Assembly: GCF_037023725.1 (NCBI RefSeq)
Contig: NZ_CP146077.1
Span: 2,269,001 to 2,333,000 of the forward strand
DNA length: 64,000 nucleotides
Reading direction: 5' to 3'
Origin: Pseudomonas bubulae
GTDB lineage: Bacteria; Pseudomonadota; Gammaproteobacteria; Pseudomonadales; Pseudomonadaceae
Shown here piece by piece: positions 1 to 9,591 of the stretch; the stretch's first letter is position 1; every line of letters begins with the position of its first letter. The notes under the pieces were generated by a model. The model worked only from the letters and a program-made list of their open reading frames with translations, was not told the origin of the DNA and made no database searches. The position numbers and the translations under genes are program-made.

Positions 1-215
1 TGATCGGACGCTTCGGTTACATCCTGCCGGTGCTGGCATTGGCCGGCAGCCTCGCGATCAAGAAAAGCGCGCCGATTGGCCAGGACAGTTTTCCGACCCA
101 CGGTCCGCTGTTTGTCGCGCTGCTGACCGTGACCATCTTGCTGGTGGGCGGCCTGACCTTCCTGCCGACCTTGGCCCTTGGCCCCATCGCTGAACAACTG
201 ACCCAGGGCTTCTGA
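1..215 (+). CDS. kdpA: Potassium-transporting ATPase subunit A, C-terminal end (partial)
   Basis: Only the last 70 codons are present; the frame is open at the left window edge, with the first full codon at base 3. KdpA is the membrane subunit that binds and conducts K+ in the KdpFABC pump. The visible part contains a hydrophobic segment (about [16 protein letters not shown]) and ends in an [12 protein letters not shown] tail seen in KdpA proteins. The identity is secured by kdpB starting 10 bases downstream behind a GAGGAGA ribosome site. The upstream part, and any kdpF, lie outside the window. Confidence 0.93.
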   Translation, partial: IGRFGYILPVLALAGSLAIKKSAPIGQDSFPTHGPLFVALLTVTILLVGGLTFLPTLALGPIAEQLTQGF

Positions 216-225
216 GGAGACGAAG

Positions 226-2298
226 ATGACTATGCCTGCTCCTGTTTCAAAGCTGACGCCAACGCCTGAAGCCAGGGCCCCCGAGTCGCCGAAGACTTCG
301 TTCGCCGATATCTGGCGTCCGGCGCTGTTGCAAGCATTCGTCAAACTCGACCCGCGCCAGCTGAAACGCTCGCCGGTGATGCTGGTGGTCGAGCTGACCG
401 CGATTTTTACCACGGTGCTGTGTGTTATCCCCGAGCCTGCAGTGCCTACCGGGGTGGCGGTGCAAATCGCTCTGTGGCTGTGGTTTACCGTGCTGTTCGC
501 CAACTTTGCCGAAGCCCTGGCCGAGGGGCGCGGCAAGGCTCGGGCCGATAGCCTCAAAGCTGGCAGTGTGGGCTTGAGTGCGCGTCGGCGCACTGCCACG
601 GGCGGCTTTGAAATCGTCCCGGCCACCCGCCTGCGCAAAGGGGATGTGGTGCGCGTCGAAGCGGGGGAGATGATTCCCGGCGACGGCGAGGTGATTGAAG
701 GGATTGCCGCGGTCAACGAAGCGGCGATTACTGGCGAATCGGCGCCGGTGATCCGTGAGTCGGGCGGTGATCGCTCGGCGGTGACCGGCAATACGCGGCT
801 GGTCAGTGACTGGTTGCTGGTGCAAATCAGCGCCAACCCCGGCGAGTCCACTCTGGACCGTATGATCGCACTGGTCGAAGGGGCAAAGCGGCAGAAAACC
901 CCTAACGAGATTGCCCTGGATATTCTGCTGATCGGCCTGACCCTGATCTTTCTGATCGTGGTCGTGACCTTGCAGCCGTTCGCTTACTTTGCCGGTGGCA
1001 GCTTGCCCCTGGTGTTTCTGGTGGCCCTGCTGGTGACGCTGATTCCGACCACCATCGGCGGCTTGTTGTCGGCCATCGGTATTGCCGGCATGGACCGCCT
1101 GGTGCGCCTCAACGTGATTGCCAAGTCGGGGCGGGCGGTTGAAGCCGCGGGCGATGTGCATGTGTTGATGCTCGACAAGACCGGCACCATCACCTTCGGC
1201 AACCGCCGCTGCACGGCGCTGTATACCTGCCCCGGCGTGACCGCCAAAGAGCTGGCAGAGGGCGCGTTGCGCGCTTCGCTGGCGGACGAGACGGCAGAGG
1301 GCAAGTCCATTGTCGAGTTTGTTCGGGGCCAGCACAGCCTGCCCGAGTTACCCGTGTCGGACTTCACGGCCGTACCCTTTACCGCTGAAACCCGACTGTC
1401 GGGTATCGACCACAACGGTCGGGTGTACCGCAAAGGGGCCGTGGATTCAGTGCTGGCGTTTGTCGGCCTCAAACGCGGCGAGCTGTTGCCGGCCCTGTCC
1501 CGGGAAATCGACAAGATCGCCCAGAGCGGCGGCACTCCTTTGCTGGTCTGTGCCCAGGGCAAACTGCTGGGCGCCATCCACCTCAAGGACGTGGTCAAGC
1601 CGGGTATTCGCGAGCGTTTTGCCGAGCTGCGCAAGTTGGGCATCCGCACCGTGATGGTGACTGGCGACAACCCGCTGACCGCCGCGGCCATTGCCGCTGA
1701 AGCCGGGGTGGATGACGTGCTGGCCGAGGCCACGCCGGAGAAAAAACTGGCGCGCATTCGCCATGAGCAAAATGACGGCCGCCTTGTGGCGATGTGCGGT
1801 GATGGCGCCAACGACGCTCCGGCCCTGGCCCAGGCCGATGTGGGCATGGCGATGAACGACGGCACCCAGGCGGCCCGCGAAGCCGCGAACATGGTGGATC
1901 TGGACAGCGATCCCACCAAGCTGCTGGATGTGGTGCAGATCGGCAAGGAGTTACTGGTGACCCGTGGCGCATTGACCACGTTCTCGATCGCCAACGACGT
2001 GGCCAAGTACTTCGCGATTCTGCCGGCGCTGTTTGCTTCGATCTACCCGCAACTGGGCGTGCTCAACGTGATGAGCCTGCAGAGCCCGCAAAGCGCGATT
2101 GTGTCAGCCATCGTATTCAACGCGCTGATCATCGTGGTGCTGATCCCGCTGGCATTGCGCGGTGTGCGGGTGCAGGCGGCCAGTGCGGCGCACCTGTTAC
2201 GCCGCAACCTGCTGATCTATGGCGTGGGCGGGTTGGTGGTGCCGTTTGTGGGCATCAAGCTGATCGACATGCTGCTCACCGCATTGCATCTGGTTTAA
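226..2298 (+). CDS. kdpB: Potassium-transporting P-type ATPase subunit B
   Basis: This 690-residue protein is the catalytic P-type ATPase subunit of the KdpFABC K+ pump in the inner membrane. The phosphorylation loop DKTGTIT is present, with the acceptor Asp near residue 317. The TGES actuator loop and the hinge motif [10 protein letters not shown] are also present, with hydrophobic segments near both ends. The length matches the family (E. coli about 682). The ATG at 226 follows a GAGGAGA ribosome site. It lies between kdpA and kdpC in one operon, which KdpE normally controls under K+ limitation. Long frames on the opposite strand are shadows. Confidence 0.98.
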   Translation: MTMPAPVSKLTPTPEARAPESPKTSFADIWRPALLQAFVKLDPRQLKRSPVMLVVELTAIFTTVLCVIPEPAVPTGVAVQIALWLWFTVLFANFAEALAEGRGKARADSLKAGSVGLSARRRTATGGFEIVPATRLRKGDVVRVEAGEMIPGDGEVIEGIAAVNEAAITGESAPVIRESGGDRSAVTGNTRLVSDWLLVQISANPGESTLDRMIALVEGAKRQKTPNEIALDILLIGLTLIFLIVVVTLQPFAYFAGGSLPLVFLVALLVTLIPTTIGGLLSAIGIAGMDRLVRLNVIAKSGRAVEAAGDVHVLMLDKTGTITFGNRRCTALYTCPGVTAKELAEGALRASLADETAEGKSIVEFVRGQHSLPELPVSDFTAVPFTAETRLSGIDHNGRVYRKGAVDSVLAFVGLKRGELLPALSREIDKIAQSGGTPLLVCAQGKLLGAIHLKDVVKPGIRERFAELRKLGIRTVMVTGDNPLTAAAIAAEAGVDDVLAEATPEKKLARIRHEQNDGRLVAMCGDGANDAPALAQADVGMAMNDGTQAAREAANMVDLDSDPTKLLDVVQIGKELLVTRGALTTFSIANDVAKYFAILPALFASIYPQLGVLNVMSLQSPQSAIVSAIVFNALIIVVLIPLALRGVRVQAASAAHLLRRNLLIYGVGGLVVPFVGIKLIDMLLTALHLV

Positions 2299-2316
2299 GC
2301 ATTGGAGGGTTACACC

Positions 2317-2877
2317 ATGAGCACTTTTTTACGTCCGGCCCTGAGCCTGATGCTGTTGATGACCGCCATTACCGGCGTGATCTACCCGCTGACCGTCACC
2401 GGCATTGCCCAGCTGGCGTTCCCCGAACAGGCCAATGGCAGCCTGGTCCGTGACAGTGCCGGCAAGGTGCTGGGGTCGGCATTGATTGCGCAGGATTTCA
2501 GCGGTTACAGCTGGTTTCACCCACGGCCATCGGCGGGAGCGTTTGCCACCGTGGCCAGTTCGGCCAGCAACCTGGCACCGAGCAATCCGGCGCTGGCGAC
2601 ACGGGTCAAGGACAGTGCCGCCCAGCTTGCCGTGCCGGGCCAGGGGCCGGTGCCCCTGGCGCTGCTGACCACCTCGGGCAGCGGGCTGGACCCGCACTTG
2701 CCACCAGAGGCAATACGCTATCAACTAGCCCGTGTCGCTGCTGCTCGCAGCTTGCCGGTACAGGCTGTTGAACAGCTGGTGGCGGAGCATATCGAGCGGC
2801 CGCTGGTGGGGCCGCCGGTGGTTAACGTGCTGCTGTTGAACAGCGCATTGGCGCAGTTGAAGAGCCCCTCACCCTGA
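2317..2877 (+). CDS. kdpC: Potassium-transporting ATPase subunit C
   Basis: This 186-residue protein has one N-terminal membrane helix (about residues 7-30) and a periplasmic domain, as in KdpC, the subunit that helps KdpA/KdpB couple ATP use to K+ transport. The ATG at 2317 was chosen because it has GGAGGG at a good distance and starts MSTFLRPAL; a TTG 15 bases upstream has no ribosome site. The conserved stretches YSWFHPRPS and [13 protein letters not shown] are visible. The last codons (SPSP-stop) lie inside a palindromic repeat that fills the gap to kdpD, so the C-terminal tail may have been supplied by that repeat. Confidence 0.96.
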   Translation: MSTFLRPALSLMLLMTAITGVIYPLTVTGIAQLAFPEQANGSLVRDSAGKVLGSALIAQDFSGYSWFHPRPSAGAFATVASSASNLAPSNPALATRVKDSAAQLAVPGQGPVPLALLTTSGSGLDPHLPPEAIRYQLARVAAARSLPVQAVEQLVAEHIERPLVGPPVVNVLLLNSALAQLKSPSP

Positions 2878-2971
2878 CCCTCTCCCGGAGGGAGAGGGGA
2901 CTGACCGCACGCGGCTTCAAGAAAACCACATATCAGCTCCCTCTCCCTCCGGGAGAGGGCTGGGGTGAGGG
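2866..2971. repeat. Pair of inverted CCTCTCCC palindromes between kdpC and kdpD
   Basis: Two copies of a short palindrome (core CTCTCCCGGAGGGAGAG, outer arm CCCTCACCC) lie at about 2866-2900 and, inverted, at about 2937-2971. Each can fold alone and the two can pair with each other. The left copy overlaps the kdpC stop codon. In the kdp transcript this could act as an RNA stability or attenuation element between the pump genes and the sensor genes; that role is inference. Confidence 0.75.
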
Positions 2972-3009
2972 TAAAGCTTTCAGTCACACAATTTATCAGG
3001 AACCCCCCC

Positions 3010-5676
3010 ATGACTCATTCCGCCCGCGCCGATGCGTTGCTAGCCGATCTACCGCGCGCAGGCCGTGGCCGGCTTAAAGTGTTTCTCGGCGCGGCACCCG
3101 GCGTGGGCAAAACCTACGCCATGCTGCAAGCGGCTCATACGCAACTGCGCCAGGGTGTCGAAGTACTGGCCGGGGTGGTCGAAACCCATGGCCGCGCCGA
3201 GACCGAGGCCTTGCTCAATGGCTTGCCCCAGCAGCCCATGCTGCGCTCGGATTATCGCGGCGTGCAGCTTGAGGAAATGGACCTCGACGGCCTGCTTGCC
3301 GCCAGACCCAAGCTGGTACTGGTCGATGAGCTGGCCCACAGCAATGCCCCCGGCAGCCGTCACGCCAAGCGCTGGCAGGATGTGCAGGAATTGCTCGCGG
3401 CCGGGATCGATGTGTACACCACGGTCAACGTCCAGCATCTGGAAAGTCTCAACGATCAGGTGCGCGGCATCACCGGGGTCCAGGTGCGTGAGACCCTGCC
3501 GGACTGGGTTGTGCAGGAAGCCTACGAACTGCTGCTGATCGACCTGCCGCCCCGGGAACTGCTGGAGCGGCTGCGCGAGGGCAAGGTGTATGTACCTGAG
3601 CAGGCACGGGCAGCGATTGATGCGTTTTTCAGCCAGACCAATCTCAATGCTTTGCGCGAACTGGCAATGCAGACCGCTGCGGTGTATGTCGACGATGAAC
3701 TGGACAAGGGCTATCGCCAGCAGGGGCAATCGGCCCCGGCGCTGCGCGGGCGTTTGCTGGTGGGGATCGACGGCGATACCCATGCCGAGCGCCTGGTGCG
3801 GCATGCCAGCCGGGTCGCGGAGCGTCGGCATCTGCCCTGGAGCCTGGTGCATGTGGACAACGGCCGGGCAGGCGACGAGCAATCACGCCTGCGCCTGCAA
3901 AGCGCCCAGCAACTGGCTGAGCGCCTGGGTGGCGAGGTGGTGTTGCTGCGTGCCGGTGAAGTGGCTAAAACCCTGATCCAGCATGCCGGCGAACGCCGTG
4001 CCAGCTTGCTGCTGGTGGGTCAGTCGCGGTTGACCTGGCGCCGTCGCCTGTTTGGCGGCGGACTGGCGGCGCGCTTGTTGCGTGACGCCCACGGCCTGGA
4101 AATCAACGTGCTCGACAATGAGCAGTCCCCTGTACCTGTCACCAACCGCCCGGAACACTCACTGGTGTGGTTCGACTACGGCCTGGCGCTGCTTGCCACG
4201 CTACTGGCCAGTGCCCTGGCCTGGGGAGTATCCAGCGTACTGGCGCTGCCCAATATCTCCCTGGTGTTTCTGGCTGCCGTGCTGCTGGTGGCCGTGCGCA
4301 GCAGCCTGGGGCCAGCATTGGCCTGTGCGGCGCTGTCATTTCTGGCCTATGACTTCCTCTTTATTCCGCCCAATTTCTCGTTCAGCATCCAGCGCGAAGA
4401 AGATGTGCTGACGTTGTTGTTTTTTCTGTTGATGGCGGCGCTCACTGGCAAACTGGCGGCTCGCCAGCGCCGGCAGTTGCAGGCCTTGCGCGACACTCAG
4501 CACGAAACCACCGAGCTTCTCGACCTGTCACGCAAGCTTACCGCCGCGACCGACCGCAAGGCTGTGGTCAATGCTGCCGGGCAGCATTTGAGCGGCTGGA
4601 AAGAGCTGGACATATGCCTGCTCAATCGCGATGGCAATGGCGGCTGGGACGTTGAAAGCGGCGGGCCGTTACAGTTCTGCGAAGCGGAGCGCGCCGCTGC
4701 TGACTGGGCCTGGGCCCACGACCAGCCTGCGGGGAAGGGTACGGGCACTTTGCCGATGGGCCGTTGGTGGTGGTGGCCGATCAGCGCCGAGGAGGGGCCA
4801 TTGGCCTTGCTCGGCGTGTGCACCAGGCAGGGCCATTCACTAAGTGGCCAGCGTCGTCGGCTACTGATGGCTTTGAGCCAACCCCTGGCCCAGGCACTGG
4901 CGCGCGCGCGCTTGGCCCAGGACCTGGAAGCGGCCCGCCTGCACGGCGAAACCGAGCAGTTGCGCAGCGCACTGCTGGCATCGGTGTCCCATGATCTGCG
5001 CACACCGCTGACCAGCATGCGCGGCAGTATCGACACCTTGCTGGCCCTGGGCGAGGCGATCCCGTTGAGCGATCGCCGCGAGTTGCTCGAAGGCACCCGC
5101 GATGAAGCCGAGCGCCTGGACCGCTACATCCAGAACCTGCTGGACATGACCCGCCTGGGCCACGGTGCGCTCAAGCTGGCGCGCGACTGGGTGTCGCCTG
5201 CCGACATTGCCGGCAGCGCCTTGAACCGCTTGCGTGCGGTGCTGGCGCCCTTGCAGGTGCAGGTGGATGTTGCAGCGCAATTACCGCTGTTGCACGTGCA
5301 TGGCGCCCTGATCGAGCAGGCGCTGGTCAATGTGCTGGAAAACGCTGCGCGCTTTTCACCCCCCCATGGCCAGTTGCAATTAACGGCGGGAGCCGATGAA
5401 AGCGAATTGTGGTTTGCCGTCAGTGATCAGGGCCCGGGGATCCCCGAGGAGGACAGGGTGAAGATTTTCGATATGTTTTATACCGCCGCACGGGGCGATC
5501 GCGGCGGGCAAGGCACGGGCCTGGGGCTCGCCATCTGCCAGGGCATGGTGGGGGCCCACGGCGGGCGGGTCAGCGTCGGCGAAGGCATCGGCGGGCAGGG
5601 TACGTGCATTACCCTGTATTTGCCGTTAAGTCTTCAACCGTGCCCCGAGAATGAAGGGCTGGAAAGTGAAGACTGA
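3010..5676 (+). CDS. kdpD: Osmosensitive K+ channel sensor histidine kinase
   Basis: This 888-residue inner-membrane sensor kinase controls the kdp genes through KdpE. Its domain order is the classic KdpD one. An N-terminal KdpD domain carries the Walker A GAAPGVGKT (residues 27-35) and is followed by a USP-like domain. About four membrane helices (roughly residues 380-490) and a GAF-like region follow. The HisKA box SVSHDLRTPL has the phospho-acceptor His near 661, and the ATPase domain has N, G1 (DQGPGIP) and G2 (GTGLGLAI) boxes. The ATG at 3010 gives MTHSARADALL; an in-frame extension to 2965 runs into the repeat and is unlikely. Confidence 0.97.
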   Translation: MTHSARADALLADLPRAGRGRLKVFLGAAPGVGKTYAMLQAAHTQLRQGVEVLAGVVETHGRAETEALLNGLPQQPMLRSDYRGVQLEEMDLDGLLAARPKLVLVDELAHSNAPGSRHAKRWQDVQELLAAGIDVYTTVNVQHLESLNDQVRGITGVQVRETLPDWVVQEAYELLLIDLPPRELLERLREGKVYVPEQARAAIDAFFSQTNLNALRELAMQTAAVYVDDELDKGYRQQGQSAPALRGRLLVGIDGDTHAERLVRHASRVAERRHLPWSLVHVDNGRAGDEQSRLRLQSAQQLAERLGGEVVLLRAGEVAKTLIQHAGERRASLLLVGQSRLTWRRRLFGGGLAARLLRDAHGLEINVLDNEQSPVPVTNRPEHSLVWFDYGLALLATLLASALAWGVSSVLALPNISLVFLAAVLLVAVRSSLGPALACAALSFLAYDFLFIPPNFSFSIQREEDVLTLLFFLLMAALTGKLAARQRRQLQALRDTQHETTELLDLSRKLTAATDRKAVVNAAGQHLSGWKELDICLLNRDGNGGWDVESGGPLQFCEAERAAADWAWAHDQPAGKGTGTLPMGRWWWWPISAEEGPLALLGVCTRQGHSLSGQRRRLLMALSQPLAQALARARLAQDLEAARLHGETEQLRSALLASVSHDLRTPLTSMRGSIDTLLALGEAIPLSDRRELLEGTRDEAERLDRYIQNLLDMTRLGHGALKLARDWVSPADIAGSALNRLRAVLAPLQVQVDVAAQLPLLHVHGALIEQALVNVLENAARFSPPHGQLQLTAGADESELWFAVSDQGPGIPEEDRVKIFDMFYTAARGDRGGQGTGLGLAICQGMVGAHGGRVSVGEGIGGQGTCITLYLPLSLQPCPENEGLESED

Positions 5677-5712
5677 TATTCTTTGGCTATCCCTCTATTG
5701 CGATAACAAGTC

Positions 5713-6414
5713 ATGAGCCAGAGCGCGACCATTTTGGTCATCGACGATGAACCGCAGATTCGCAAATTCCTGCGTATCAGCCTGGTGTCCCAGGGATACA
5801 CCGTGCTGGAGGCCGCGACCGGGGCCGATGGCTTGAGCCAGGCAGCGCTCGGACGGCCCGATGTGCTGGTGCTCGACCTGGGCTTGCCGGACATGGATGG
5901 CCAACAGGTACTGCGCGAGTTTCGCGAGTGGTCAAATGCGCCGGTACTGGTGCTCTCGGTGCGCGCCAGCGAAGCGCAAAAAGTCCAGGCACTGGACGGT
6001 GGGGCCAACGATTACGTGACCAAACCCTTCGGCATCCAGGAGTTTCTGGCACGAATCAGGGCCTTGTTGCGCCAGGCGCCTGTGGGCGAAACCCGGGAGT
6101 CGGCGCTTGAACTCGGCCCCTTGACCGTCGACCTGGCGTTCCGCCGTGTGCTGCTCGATGGCGTCGAAGTGGCGCTGACCCGCAAGGAATACGCGGTGCT
6201 GGCGCTCTTGGCGCGTCATCCGGGGCGGGTCATTACCCAGCAGCAATTGCTCAAGGATATCTGGGGCCCGAGCCATGTCGAAAACAGCCATTACCTGAGA
6301 ATTGTCGTTGGCCATTTGCGCCAGAAACTGGCGGATGATCCGACCCGGCCACGGTATATCGTGACCGAAGCCGGGGTTGGCTACCGGTTGTTGGACGCCT
6401 CGTCCTTTTCGTAA
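5713..6414 (+). CDS. kdpE: KDP operon response regulator
   Basis: This 233-residue protein is an OmpR-type response regulator. The receiver domain has the acidic pair IDDE (residues 10-13), the phospho-acceptor Asp in LVLDLGLPD (about residue 55) and the Lys in VTKPFG (about 104). A winged-helix DNA-binding domain follows (about 130-228), ending in the usual RYIVTEAGVGYRL. It lies 36 bases after kdpD and is its partner. Its last 34 bases overlap the 3' end of the convergent patatin gene. Confidence 0.97.
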   Translation: MSQSATILVIDDEPQIRKFLRISLVSQGYTVLEAATGADGLSQAALGRPDVLVLDLGLPDMDGQQVLREFREWSNAPVLVLSVRASEAQKVQALDGGANDYVTKPFGIQEFLARIRALLRQAPVGETRESALELGPLTVDLAFRRVLLDGVEVALTRKEYAVLALLARHPGRVITQQQLLKDIWGPSHVENSHYLRIVVGHLRQKLADDPTRPRYIVTEAGVGYRLLDASSFS

Positions 6415-7430
6415 CGGTCCAGGGTGTCTTTTGCAATCAGGCGACCCAGGGCGATCAGCTCCTGGGCTTTGTAGAACTCGAAAAACCGGCACACCCGCTT
6501 GGGCACGTTGATCAGGATATCGGGCGGGTAACCGGCGATCTTGTATTGCGCCAGTGAAGTCTGCATGACCTCGAAGCTCTGGTTGATCAAGTCCAGCAGC
6601 GAGGCCGGGCCGACGTTGTCGATGATCACCGAGCCGGTGGCTGACTTGGGCGAGCCCTCTTCAGCGGCAGGGGAGGCGGTTTGCGGTGTGTCGAGCCAGG
6701 GATTGGGCTTTGCCTGGGCCAGCGGCTCGGCCTGGGGGTTGAGCAGTTCCTGTTCGAGGTTGAGCAAGTGCTCGGCCTGTTTGTTGCGAAACGGCATGCG
6801 CGAGCCCAGCGAACTCATCAGGTTGTCAAAGCGCCCCTTGAAAGCCGCCGGGCGCTGGATCACCGGCAACTGGTAGTGGCTCTGGTGGGTGGAGTTGAGG
6901 TTGACGGCGACGATCAGGTCGCAGTGGCTGGACACCACCGGCACGATGGGCAGCGGGTTGAGCAGGCTGCCGTCCACCAGCATGCGGTTGCCCTGCATCA
7001 CCGGGGTAAACAGGCTGGGGATCGCTGCCGAGGCGCGCATGGCCTGGTGCAGGCAGCCCTCCTGAAACCAGATTTCCTGCTGGTGGGTGAGGTCGGTGGC
7101 GACGGCGGTGTAGGGGATGCGCAGGTCCTCGATATTGATTTCACCGACCATATTGCGGATCTGGCCGAAGACCTTTTCACCGCGAATCGCTCCAAGCCGG
7201 AAGCTGACATCCACCAGGCGCAGCACATCGAGGTAGTCCAGGCTTTGAATCCAGTCCCGGTACATGTCCAGTTTGCCGGCGGCGTAAATCCCGCCCACCA
7301 CCGCGCCCATCGAGCAACCGGCGATACAGGCGATTTCATAGCCGCGGCTTTCCAGCTCTTCAATCACGCCGATATGGGCATAGCCCCGGGCACCGCCGGA
7401 GCCCAATACCAATGCAATACGTTTTTTCAT
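6381..7430 (-). CDS. Patatin-like phospholipase, RssA/YchK-type
   Basis: This 349-residue protein carries the patatin serine/aspartate hydrolase signature: the oxyanion loop GSGGARGYAHIG near the start, the nucleophile motif GCSMG at about residue 36, and the catalytic Asp in VDGSLLNPLP. No signal peptide is seen, so it is probably cytoplasmic. The start at 7430 (MKKRIALVLGSGG) matches the family and has a GGTGGGG ribosome site; an extension to 7460 is less likely. The C-terminal third (about 220-260) is proline- and glutamine-rich and probably disordered. It ends inside the end of kdpE on the other strand. The substrate is not known. Confidence 0.9.
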   Translation of the reverse strand: MKKRIALVLGSGGARGYAHIGVIEELESRGYEIACIAGCSMGAVVGGIYAAGKLDMYRDWIQSLDYLDVLRLVDVSFRLGAIRGEKVFGQIRNMVGEINIEDLRIPYTAVATDLTHQQEIWFQEGCLHQAMRASAAIPSLFTPVMQGNRMLVDGSLLNPLPIVPVVSSHCDLIVAVNLNSTHQSHYQLPVIQRPAAFKGRFDNLMSSLGSRMPFRNKQAEHLLNLEQELLNPQAEPLAQAKPNPWLDTPQTASPAAEEGSPKSATGSVIIDNVGPASLLDLINQSFEVMQTSLAQYKIAGYPPDILINVPKRVCRFFEFYKAQELIALGRLIAKDTLDRYEKDEASNNR

Positions 7431-7641
7431 GAACCCCACCTTCGCCTGACAGTCACTCACAATGCCTTTTTGTGACCCTGAGTGACAGCTTTTGGCATGA
7501 ACGCGTATCTACCAGCTAGGCTAGTGCCTTGTAGCAATGACGGGTAGGTGTTGCCGGTTTTTTTGATTTTTACGTTGTGGCACTTTTATGCAGGTTGTTC
7601 GTCTGAGATTGCACTGAACTTTAATTTCTGAGGAAAACAAC

Positions 7642-7920
7642 ATGAAAGCATGGATTTGTGTACCGCTGATCGCGCTGGCGTTGGCAGGTTGTGCGGGTAC
7701 CAAGGCGTATCGCGACAGTTGTGCGACGAACCTGGATTCGGCCTGGCATGAACTGGACCTGGCCAAGGCGGAAGGCTTCGCCGGGACTGTCAGCTACTCC
7801 AAGGCCTTGTCCTTGTTGACGGCGGCCAAGACCCAGCAGCAATTTGAAGCCTTTGAGGGTTGCACCAAAAAAGCCGAGAAGGCGCGTTTCTATATTCGTG
7901 AATCCCGCGCCGGGCGTTGA
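7642..7920 (+). CDS. Small lipoprotein of unknown function
   Basis: This 92-residue protein begins with a lipoprotein signal peptide; the lipobox LAGC puts the lipidated Cys at about residue 17. The remainder is helical and Ala/Lys-rich, with three further Cys residues, two of them (near 28 and 74) possibly forming a disulphide. A ribosome site (TGAGGAAAA) precedes the ATG. I do not recognise a named family. It lies 28 bases upstream of the CHAD gene on the same strand and could be co-transcribed with it. Confidence 0.85.
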   Translation: MKAWICVPLIALALAGCAGTKAYRDSCATNLDSAWHELDLAKAEGFAGTVSYSKALSLLTAAKTQQQFEAFEGCTKKAEKARFYIRESRAGR

Positions 7921-7948
7921 AGCGCAGCGGTAAAGGGGGAGGGTGAGG

Positions 7949-8716
7949 ATGTCTGAGCTGGTTGACCGGATAGTGGCAAACATCGTGCGTCTGGAGGTCA
8001 GGTTACTGGCCTGTCAGGCGCGTCTGGAAGCCGATACGGACCCGGAGGCCCTGCACGACCTGCGCACCACTGTGCGCCGCTTGCGCAGCCTGTTGCGGCC
8101 TTTGCGCGGGTTGCCGGGGGTTGTGCAACTTGAAATGTCTGCATCCCAGGTTGGCGTGTTGACCACCCCCCTGCGTGATCTTGAAGTGCTGGCGGCACAT
8201 TTGCAGGCGCACGGCTACACGGCGCAGGCGCAACGCCGCACGCAACAGTTGGCCGGCAGTTATGCCCGGGTGGCCGACAGTGAGCAGTTGGCTCAACTGT
8301 TGATGATCCTCGAGGTGTTTCCGCGCTTTTTGCGTGCTGCCGAGCGAGAAGGCCTGCTGCGTGGTTTGCGCCAGCGGATCGCAAAGGTCCTGGAAAAACA
8401 GTGGAAAACCCTGGAAAACGCTCTCAATGACCCTGGCCATGACCGCCATCGCGTAAGGTTGCTGATCAAGCGCGTACGCTATGCCGCTGAAGCCTACCCG
8501 GAGTTGAACCAGCTGCCGCCCTTGGTGCTGGCCCGCCTCAAGGGGGCACAGCAGGCGCTGGGCGAATGGCACGATGCCTGGCAATGGTTGCTGCAGGCCG
8601 GGCAACACGCCGACTTGCAACCCTGTGTGGCGCAATGGCAGGCCACCCTTGAGCACGGCGAAAAACGCGCTGACAAGGCGTTGGTCAAATTGAGTGCGGC
8701 TTGCTTTCACTCCTGA
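7949..8716 (+). CDS. CHAD domain protein
   Basis: This 255-residue protein is a stand-alone CHAD domain, an all-helical fold with conserved His, Arg and Lys residues that binds polyphosphate. Visible hallmarks are HDLRTTVRRLRSLLR near residue 35, and near the end the second helical repeat HRVRLLIKRVRYAAEAY and ALGEWHDAWQW. No CYTH phosphatase domain is fused to it, and none is adjacent. The ATG at 7949 was preferred to an in-frame GTG at 7943 because its distance from the GGGGGAGGG ribosome site is better. A polyphosphate-related role is inferred from the family only. Confidence 0.88.
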   Translation: MSELVDRIVANIVRLEVRLLACQARLEADTDPEALHDLRTTVRRLRSLLRPLRGLPGVVQLEMSASQVGVLTTPLRDLEVLAAHLQAHGYTAQAQRRTQQLAGSYARVADSEQLAQLLMILEVFPRFLRAAEREGLLRGLRQRIAKVLEKQWKTLENALNDPGHDRHRVRLLIKRVRYAAEAYPELNQLPPLVLARLKGAQQALGEWHDAWQWLLQAGQHADLQPCVAQWQATLEHGEKRADKALVKLSAACFHS

Positions 8717-8793
8717 TCTTTGGCCGATACAGCACTGTGCAGAGTCAGATGGATGGGTAGTATCCCGTCATATTTATCTGTTTCGAGGTGCTT

Positions 8794-9591
8794 ATGCAGT
8801 TTTGCGAATTGGTTGCGGCGGTGCGCAACACGCCTTTGGACGTGACCATCCCGGCCGATTGGGGCCAGGGCCGCGCCAGCTTTGGCGGCCTGTTGGTGGC
8901 TTTGCAGTACGAAGCCATGCGCGCCCATGTGCCTGTCGAGCGGGCGTTGCGCTCATTGGCAGTGAGTTTTGTCGGGCCGGTGGCCGCCGATGTACCGGTG
9001 CGTTTCGAGGTTGAGGTGCTGCGCGAAGGCAAGGCGGTCAGCCAGGTGCTGGGGCGGGTGGTGCAGGACGGTCAGGTCATGACCCTGGTACAAGGCAGCT
9101 TTGGCGCTGCGCGGGAATCAGTGGCGAACGTGGACGGCTTGCCTGCGCCTGAGATGAAGGCGCCCGAAGATTGCCCGCTGTTGCCCTATATCAAAGGCGT
9201 TACCCCGGAGTTTATGCGTCATTTGTCCATGGCCTGGGCCGTGGGCGCACTGCCGTTCACCGGTCGTGGAACGCGGGAAATGGGCGGCTGGGTACGTTTT
9301 GATGGCGGTGTTGAGGACGAACCTCTGACAGAAACCCATTTGCTGGCGCTGGTCGATACCTGGCCGCCTGCACTGCTGCCGTTACTGAACAAGCCGACAG
9401 CAGGCAGCACGCTGACCTGGACCATCGAGTTCGTGCAGCCACTGCCTAAGGTCAGCACGTTGCAGTGGTGCAAGTACCTGGCCGTCATCGAACATGCGCG
9501 GGATGGCTACGGCCATGTGGCGGCCAACCTGTGGGGCCCAGGCGGCGAGCTGATTGCGCTCAGCCGCCAGACCGTAGCCGTGTTCGGTTGA
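8794..9591 (+). CDS. Thioesterase-family protein (acyl-CoA thioesterase-like)
   Basis: This 265-residue protein looks like a double hot-dog thioesterase of the TesB/4HBT_3 type. The N-terminal half carries GQGRASFGGLLVALQYEAM and a long strand with FVGPVAADVPVRFEVEVLREGKAVSQV. The second half has GGWVRFDG and LALVDTWPPALLPLL, typical of the C-terminal hot dog. It probably hydrolyses an acyl-CoA, but the substrate cannot be told. The ATG at 8794 follows a CGAGG site. Its TGA stop directly abuts the stop of the convergent gene, so the two share TGATCA. Confidence 0.82.
   Translation: MQFCELVAAVRNTPLDVTIPADWGQGRASFGGLLVALQYEAMRAHVPVERALRSLAVSFVGPVAADVPVRFEVEVLREGKAVSQVLGRVVQDGQVMTLVQGSFGAARESVANVDGLPAPEMKAPEDCPLLPYIKGVTPEFMRHLSMAWAVGALPFTGRGTREMGGWVRFDGGVEDEPLTETHLLALVDTWPPALLPLLNKPTAGSTLTWTIEFVQPLPKVSTLQWCKYLAVIEHARDGYGHVAANLWGPGGELIALSRQTVAVFG

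Noticed and set aside
247..2006. Long open frames on the minus strand inside kdpB
   Set aside because: They are antisense to a gene with complete P-type ATPase motifs, have no ribosome sites, and have the composition expected of high-GC shadow frames.
6681..7475. 264-codon plus-strand frame across the RssA-like patatin gene
   Set aside because: It is antisense to a protein with intact catalytic motifs; its translation is rich in His, Gln and Val, typical of antisense reading.
7578..7592. Sigma-54 promoter upstream of the small lipoprotein gene
   Set aside because: TGGCAC and TGC are present but the GG-to-GC spacing is 9 rather than the required 10 bases.
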